Assembly: GCA_963281255.1 (NCBI GenBank)
Contig: OY725497.1
Coordinates: forward strand, 2,232,001 to 2,296,000
DNA length: 64,000 bases
Reading direction: 5' to 3'
Origin: Aphrocallistes beatrix
Lineage: Eukaryota > Porifera > Hexactinellida > Sceptrulophora > Aphrocallistidae
The notes below the pieces were generated by a model. The model had not been told where the DNA came from. It did not search any database and was given only the letters and a program-made list of their open reading frames with translations. Below are positions 57,566 through 64,000 of the stretch, in pieces. How positions within the stretch are numbered: the first letter of the stretch is position 1; each line of letters opens with the position of its first letter. The position numbers and the translations under genes were made by a program.

Positions 57566-58400
57566 GGAAGAGTTTAGAGAAGATAGGTTAGATGGACCTA
57601 GAACTGCAGATGACCAGGACTGCTTTAGCAAGTTTATTGTGGCGAGAGCGCTTAAAAGAAGTCTGCTGAAGGTATGCGAGCACCTCACATCTTCCAGACA
57701 GATAACGGAGGTGAATTTACTATTAACATGCTGACTACGACACTGCGCAATGGCGGATATAGGTACTTCTTACTCATAGTTGAACTCTATTCACATTACG
57801 CCGAAGCAATCCCGTTGAAAGACCAGACCGCCACGTTCATCGTTAACGCATTCATGGAAGGATGGGTATATCGTGGACATGGCGTACCAATTATTATTCT
57901 CACAGATCAGGGGAAGAATATGGATGGATTAGCGGTGCACGAACTGTGCCTCGACTTAGGGATTACTAAACGTCACACCACACCGTAACACCCGGAGTCC
58001 GATGGGATGACCGAAAAACATCGACTTTGTCAAACAAGTGATACGATGCTCGAACGCCACCTAGAAAAGCGTTCTTGACCGTCGTTGTTGCAAGAGATTA
58101 CTTTCTACTGAAATAATCTGGACAACTCGTCGAGTAAAAGATCTCCATGTTGGCGTTTGGCCGTCAGCGAGATCACCAATCGATATGCTCATTAGCACTG
58201 GTAATACTCCAATAAAAGTTGGCCAGTCAGTGTCTCGAAACAACAGTAAAGAAGAGGCAAGAATTGAGTGAAATTCTCTAGAAAACCAGGAATGCACCGA
58301 ACCGGGGGCTAGGAAGAAGTACGATAAAGGCAAGAAAACATCCAACATAACCCCGGGAGATTGGGTCATGATTAATATAAAGTACTATTCGTATACATTT
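57566..58400 (+). mobile_element. Ty3/gypsy-type integrase fossil
   Basis: Plus-strand remains resembling a gypsy integrase core are visible (clearest at 57670-58000), with decayed sequence beyond. It is broken in several places. It is the DNA into which the hAT element at 50566-57557 inserted. No LTR was recognised; old. Confidence 0.7.
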
Positions 58401-58423
58401 TAGTTTGTAGTAAGGGAGAGAAC

Positions 58424-59100
58424 TGTTGCTTGAGATTTTAACTCCCCTATACTAGTGGACCAGGGATATTAGAGTAGCGTGAGGTTTTAACTCCCTTACA
58501 TTAGATTTAATGCCACTTTCACCTGGGGTCTTTTCTATTTATAGTCTGGACCCCAAATGTATATGACTTCCCCGCCCAAAATGGCTTAAACAGGAAATGA
58601 CGTAACACATTCCTGGTATATGCGGGGTTAAACTCTTAAAATGTACTGGGGATAGTTTTACATAGTGCGGTTCTATCAACTATATTCAAGTATCTAAGTG
58701 TTTGTTTTGATGTTGTACTGTATCGAGCTTTTATGAATACTATATAAGTCAGTGACTAAAATAAAAACTGGCCATTATTGAAAACAATCAACAACAACTG
58801 AAGATTACCCAACAAGAATACAGACCGAATATTTATTCAAAAGAATCCGAATTCTCGAAGATGTTATCAGAGGACTACGACGCAATATCAAACTTCCACG
58901 CACATAACGTGTATCCTACAGATATACTTAAATCAAAGAAAATGGGTCACGCCAAGAATAATTTTCGGGTGAAAGCTTCACAATATGTAATTGGAGAGGA
59001 TAACAAAATTTTCATGGTGAGTAATATTTTACATTATTTCTTTGGTGAAAATGATGCAAAGTTAATTATGAAATTCTGATGTCTCCTTAGTGCAAGGTTT
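58424..59100 (+). mobile_element. Ginger1 fragment, 5' end with first exon
   Basis: It starts TGTTGCTTGAGATTTTAACT and continues with actagtggaccagggatat, matching the end of the full Ginger1 copy but with aactccc-type subterminal motifs. An exon at 58861-59016 encodes a relative of exon 1 (FHAHNVYPTDILKSKKMGHAKNNFRVKASQY) with a good donor ATG|GTGAGT. Nothing further of the transposase follows, so the copy is truncated. A family E MITE is inserted at 58511. Confidence 0.78.
58511..58627 (+). mobile_element. TTAA-flanked MITE, family E (copy 2)
   Basis: A relative of 8897-9014 of nearly the same length (117 bp), with TTAA at 58507-58510 and 58628-58631. Shared words include tctatttatagt, ggaaatgacg and aacacattcctg. 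The left terminus has lost the CCC. Confidence 0.7.
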
Positions 59101-59361
59101 GAATACTACTTAATAATGACAGTCCAATATAATATTCAAGGAATTATTTAGAGCAATTGGGTCATAATTCCATTACTTTTAGAATTTCTTTTTTATAAGA
59201 AGACTAGCTTTTGTTTGATTATAATACAACTTGACGGTGTTGGACGTTCCATGTATGACTGGATCAATTTCTTTCCCTGATTAATTAATATGATGTATGT
59301 GATAAATTAATATAAAAGCAGGTGACTGGCAATAATACACCACGTACGCACGAAGTCGTTA
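59101..59361. other. Unassigned AT-rich DNA
   Basis: Nothing recognised; possibly the remainder of the Ginger1 fragment's first intron. Confidence 0.35.
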
Positions 59362-59774
59362 GCTCAGAAAGTTCTGAGGTCAGAGCAAAATGTCGACTCA
59401 TCATGGAATTATGACGTCATTGTCACATTTTTAAAAGTTAAGCAATACAGTTATTCGAGCAAAACTCAGCCATTGTAGGAGATAGAAGGCGACAGTAGAA
59501 TCTGTATACTAACATATCTCACATATGATGCAAGTATCATCATAAAATGATGACTTATCACTTTGTTATGACGTCATCATTACTCATCAAAATTTTAAAA
59601 ATTGATTAATTTGGTGATCTTTTGTGCGATATCGATTATAACAGTAGGACAGACGTATTTAGAGATGTTATATCCCTTATAATTGATCAATGTGACCCCA
59701 GGCGCCCAAAGGACGCCTCCGGCCGACACAAAGTGTCTGCCAGCCGCGCAGCACAATCAAGCGAAGCCCGCTTG
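59362..59774 (+). mobile_element. Hel-1 copy, 5'-truncated
   Basis: The Hel-1 body begins at agttctgaggtcagagc and runs to the GC-rich palindromic block closing CTTG, followed by T. The TC end and TA tract are missing. Confidence 0.75.
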
Positions 59775-60133
59775 TGACTAACAAGGCGCGCTCAGTAATT
59801 TCTATCAGTGGCTATCCTCTCTAAATATATTTATCTCACGCAGCAAAATGAATTGCAATATCCCTCGATACATAACAAGTATCTTCAGATATGGAGAATT
59901 TCATTTAATTTTGCCAAATGTCAAGTGCGGCTCCAAACTAGGTGAGATTGATAAAGATAACCACTGATCTTTTTAATAAACCTAGTCACTAGCTAGTGTG
60001 GAGAATCTGCTATTTTGTATTTGTTTAAATTTAAACTTTTCCATTCTGCAAGAGAAATATTTGTAGTAGTACATATTTAAATCCTTCATTAAAATATCCC
60101 CCAAATATAGATTGATTGAGCATTTTACACATT
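59775..60133. other. Unassigned DNA between two Helitron copies
   Basis: No coding signal or repeat end is recognised. Confidence 0.4.
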
Positions 60134-60663
60134 CAATCGCGCTTCGCTTGTTTCCGCTGCGCGGCTGGCGGACACTTTGTGTCCGCCGGAGGCTCCCTTC
60201 GGTCGCCTGGGGTCACATTGGTTAATTATAAGGGAGATAACATCTTTAAATATGTCTACTTAGTGTTTGAATCGATATCACTCGAAAAATCACCAAATTT
60301 GTTAATTTCAAAATTTTTTGATGCGTAATGATGACGTCATAACAGAGTGATGAGTCATCATTTTTTGATGGTAGTTACATCATAAGTGAGGTTCATTAAT
60401 ATGCACATTTTATTAAAATTTCAGCCTTCTATTACCTAAAATGGCAGAGCTATGGTCGAATAACTGAAATTTCTAATTATAAAAAAGTGACAATGACGTC
60501 ATAATTCCATGATGAGTCGATATTTTGCACTGAGTTCAGAACTTAGTGGGGCCATAGCCAAAAGACTCCCACATGCCAATAATCAGCTTTCTGCGCATGG
60601 CAGTTTCTTCAATCAATTCGTTACAGATATATATATAGATTAATCGAGTTTTAATAGTAAGGG
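60134..60663 (-). mobile_element. Hel-1 copy, near full length
   Basis: In minus orientation, the 5' end cccttactattaaaactcg lies at 60663. The 3' block (ggcggacactttgtgtccgcc, cgaagggagcc) ends near 60134, with CTTG mutated to ATTG. It is about 530 bp, the same as the copy at 3491. Confidence 0.78.
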
Positions 60664-61004
60664 TGTCTAGTGGCGAATAATCGTCTAAGGATGCCAATTT
60701 TACATGAATTTGAAGGCATGAATGATATTACCATAGCCTACCATATATAAGACCGCACAGTATCTTGCATATTTGGGACTAGGGATGCGGTAGAAGATGG
60801 TTGAGATAATACATGGGCTGCTAAAATCATTAACAAAGCACAATAAACCTTAAGAATGTATTACCAGCATATATAAATATGGTGTCAATGTACCCATATC
60901 CGTTGTTAAAATTTAGATTAGTCACCATATGATTGCGGAATAGGTTATATTTGTGACAAATTTATTGATTTTCAGAGGTCGTTTAAGGGCATTTCTAATT
61001 ATTT
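60664..61004. other. Unassigned AT-rich DNA
   Basis: No gene or repeat end is recognised. Confidence 0.4.
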
Positions 61005-61545
61005 TTATTATACATTTTTTCGCATATAACTGAGATGTGAATGGGTTAATTAATATGATTTGAAATTTCATGGGATGTTGTTGCATTCCAGTGTTGCCAT
61101 GGAAAAGTTTTTGGTCAGTTGGGGTCAAATCTCTAAAACCGCAAGAGCTAGACATTCAGATGTTAGTCCATTTGATAGCGAATAGAATATTTCCTATATT
61201 AAGTGATAGTATAATTTCGACGTCTAAATTCAATGGTTTACGAGTTATTAGACAATTTAACATATTGGTCACATTTGGTGATTTGTCGAATATCTCATAA
61301 ACCATTGAATTTAGACATCGAAATTATATTATCGCTTATAGGAAGTAGTATATTCGCTATCAAATAGAATTACGTACATTTGAATGCCTGGCTCTTGCGG
61401 TTTTCAAGATATGACCTTAACTGACCAAACACGAGTCCATAGCAACACTGGAATGTATCAACATTCCATGAAAAAAATCCAAATTTTTCGTATTAACCTA
61501 TTCACATCTCAGGTCTATGCGAAAAAAATGTGCATTAAACGGGGA
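61005..61545. repeat. Fold-back element with ~220-bp arms
   Basis: The left arm (61005-61240) and right arm (61300-61545) are inverted copies: tttttcgcatataactgaga faces tctcaggtctatgcgaaaa, and taaattcaatggttta faces taaaccattgaattta. The loop is about 60 bp. Arms differ at scattered positions, suggesting moderate age. No protein is encoded, and the arms end without a clear target duplication. Confidence 0.82.
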
Positions 61546-61622
61546 TGCTGCATTTGTCCGAATTTTGAAGTATGCATTTGTCCTAAAAGTGTTTTTTCTG
61601 AAGAAAGGGGTGTGTAGAGGCC

Positions 61623-64000
61623 TGTTTCATCGTAACTTGACCCGCACCATGGATGTGCTACATCTATCGTAACTTGACCCGCATTAGAATGCATTATATC
61701 TATCGTAACTTGACCACATCATAACAATAGTAGAGATATGCCTATCGTAACTTGACCCGCATCGTAATGCTTCACATCTATCGTAACTTGTGGGCTAGAG
61801 TGATTACCTCGGACATTCGAGATTTACAATTATTAATTAAAACAGAATATCAGGTTTGTGCCCCAACCTTTGATTTCTAAATAGACATGTATACAAAATT
61901 TCACACCAATTTTAAATGTATTATTTCTGTTTATAATTTCTGTTAATAATAATATAGTATGCATATACATATAAACATAATAATTTAGTGTTGAGAAACA
62001 CTGGAAAGATAGAAGCTTGAATAGTGCTTGGACAGTTGTTCTAGGTTTCGACCCTCCATAGGTCATCATCAGTGACCCGGCCTAGGGTAAGACCCAGAAC
62101 TGGTCTGAGCCCCTGTTGAAAAACAGGTGTGTTTTCCCCATGACACCCCAACAGTTCCCACGACAGTTCATTCAGTGATTCGTTGAGTTGTTGCTAACAT
62201 CTGGTACCTTAAATGATTCGTATTCCGAATTCATTAGGCGAATAACTGGCTCGTAATGATTGTGATTAATGTTGGATATGTAGATGGAGATAGCATTTGG
62301 ATCTCTGGCATGATCAGAATACCGATGCCAGATTTTTCGCGTCCAGTGTTTGGTAACATCATACAGTTCTGTAGATATAAATACGTCCGAGTCCAACATG
62401 CAAGAAATGGCCATCACCTCGACATCACTAGCCCATACATTATTTTCTGTCATAGCTGACGTTTTTAAGTATGTCACAGGAGATCTATCCTTACTGAAAG
62501 TCTTAAGGTACCGGTTGATTTCCCATCCGTTACCATGTATCTGCACAATTCTGCTCTGAGCTTGGCATGGTGGTTTTCGGTGCCAGATACCATCTTAGAT
62601 ATTCACCTAAAGAAACAATTCCCATCCATTCCAATCTTTTCAGTCTGCCACGGAATGAACTGAGACAGAAGAGAACCGGCTAGTGCTGGTTGTTGTTCGA
62701 GGCTCTCAACATAAGCAATCCCAAGTAGTTGACACTTCTCCTTTTGCCATTGCTCAGTAATAGGATGATAGCACGGTCCTAATTTGGGGCAAGCTGGCAA
62801 TCTGAATGGCATATTTTCTGTCGCGGAGACAAATCTCTTGTTAATCAACTCCGATTCCAGGTGGTCACAAATCTGAAAGAATAAAAGACGAAAATATACT
62901 TAGAATTCCATACCAGACTACGATCGTGATATAATTAGTATGTTTACTCACAACTGGGAATAGAACCTTGTGTGCGTACTCGATACAATGTTGGCTCTGC
63001 ATGGTGGGGTTATAACATTTGTTAGCAAAAGCTTCTTCTGTCCACTGAAGAAGCATGTTCATAACCTCTTCTCTCTAAAACACAATTGAACTGATTATAT
63101 TATATTCACAGAAACATTTTATACATTCTTAGATAATAGCAACAAACCATTTGGAATGGAGTAACATTTTTGAGAACAGAGAATAGGACAGTAATCGTTG
63201 GACACATCTGTCTGTTCGGTGTGTTATGAAGTAATTCATGCAGTTGCGAAATAAACGCCTCGTTTATTAATTTCTTAATTACATCATCCTATAGTTAAAG
63301 AAAATAATTAGATCAAGTCCTGGGGTTCACTCACAAAATTATTATATAAGTTGTACACCTTAAATTGACTTACTTTGAGCAGATTTAATTCTTCCACTAT
63401 TGATTCTCGTGAAATACCGAATAAATACTGTTCGTCGTTCACATTCGTCACCTAACAAGATTGTTAGTTAAATCATACAACGATCTAATTAATTGAATCG
63501 AATTTTGCATCAATCTATAGGACTATACCTTGGGTCTCTTGGAAGCAGAATTAGATGAAACGTGTGTATTTTTTCTCCTCAAAGGTTTTCCTCGAGATGG
63601 AAAAAGTGTATTTGTTGGTGCATCTACTATAGTAGACTGCATATTGAGTGGCTACAAATATGGGTTAATATTATACTTTATAAGGTAAGGTATGCTTAAT
63701 TGATCAAGTGTCATTCACCTGGAATTCGATTTCGCGCTGACGATACTTTTTAGACAAGTGAAGAGGATAGGTAACAATACGTTGTGTTTCATCTTTGATG
63801 GCGACTACATGACTTTTTGTTACCTTTGTTGCCTCGAAAGGACCAGTATATTTAGGTTGTTTCGATGTATTTGGAAGCTTTTTATCTTTCCTGATGTTTC
63901 GCACCAAAAACAGCTCCCCCTCTTGGATATTAGAACTAAAATTCCAAAATTGGTTTCATATTATTAATTATCAACAATGCTAGTTATAAGGAGATTATAT
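61623..64000 (-). mobile_element. Ginger1 element, third copy, running off the right edge
   Basis: The left end TGTTTCATCGTAACTTGACC matches the TGTTTC terminus of copy 1. It is followed by about five copies of tatcgtaacttgacccgcat (61629-61800), a different subterminal motif. On the minus strand are OTU exons (62848 down to about 62172), a 79-bp intron (62951-62873), and upstream exons to a GPY/F domain at 63907-63704 (QPKYTGPFEATKV). The other end lies beyond the window. Confidence 0.85.
62172..63907 (-). pseudogene. Ginger1 transposase C-terminal half with decayed OTU domain
   Basis: From the right: the GPY/F domain (VRNIRKDKKLPN, YTGPFEATKV), small exons with FANKCYNPTMQSQHCIEYAHKVLFPV, a GT-AG intron, then the OTU exon with HPITEQWQKEKCQLLGI and MDGNCFFR. 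The OTU frame has a stop right after DGNCFFR and a frame change around 62550, then ends with NHNHYEPVIRLMNS, the His motif. Amino-acid similarity to copy 1 is only moderate, so the two belong to different Ginger1 families. Confidence 0.8.

Overview
The window looks like nuclear DNA of an AT-rich, repeat-packed animal genome (or a very close relative of animals). The evidence is a metazoan-type RhoA GTPase, an mTOR kinase gene and an L2/CR1-like LINE, together with Ginger1, hAT, pogo/Tc1, MULE, P-element and Helitron-type transposons. I cannot name the species. Only two host genes are convincing: the 5' third of an mTOR gene running off the left edge (minus strand, 2527..1) and a complete RhoA-like gene (33299..33880). 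Both are uninterrupted by introns over the part seen, so the host may be intron-poor. No rRNA, tRNA or CRISPR array was found.

Layout. 1-2527: mTOR. 2528-5756: intergenic DNA with a Helitron-like element and a 652-bp tandem duplication. 5757-10286: a TTAA-flanked element (family A) carrying four younger elements. 10682-13417: a decayed hAT transposase with a smaller hAT inside it. 14208-16189: a decayed MULE. 17061-21366: MITEs and a second A element. 22359-28252: a Helitron-like element, a pogo-type MITE, an unnamed hAT-like transposase split by a Helitron, and a THAP/P-element fossil. 28302-31658: an IS630/Tc1 element with repeat-bearing ends and another A element inside. 33299-33880: RhoA. 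36067-38833: a Helitron containing a MITE and A sequence. 39119-42240: a GC-richer L2-like LINE with an open reading frame. 42690-44611: inverted minisatellites and a second Helitron type. 44630-50565 and 57558-58400: Ty3/gypsy fossils. 50566-57557: a hAT non-autonomous element that itself holds a 5971-bp Ginger1 transposon (51176-57146). 58424-64000: a Ginger1 fragment, Helitrons, a fold-back element and a third Ginger1 copy running off the right edge.

The most notable object is the Ginger1 element. It has matching terminal inverted repeats starting TGTT, a 4-bp target duplication GTCC, a multi-exon gypsy-integrase-like transposase and a C-terminal OTU cysteine protease with its DGNC and histidine motifs present. 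Insertion order can be read from the nests: gypsy fossil, then hAT, then Ginger1. At least four unrelated families use TTAA as target, and they sit inside one another's TTAA sites. Apart from the two host genes, the sequence is best read as layered transposon debris rather than a gene cluster.
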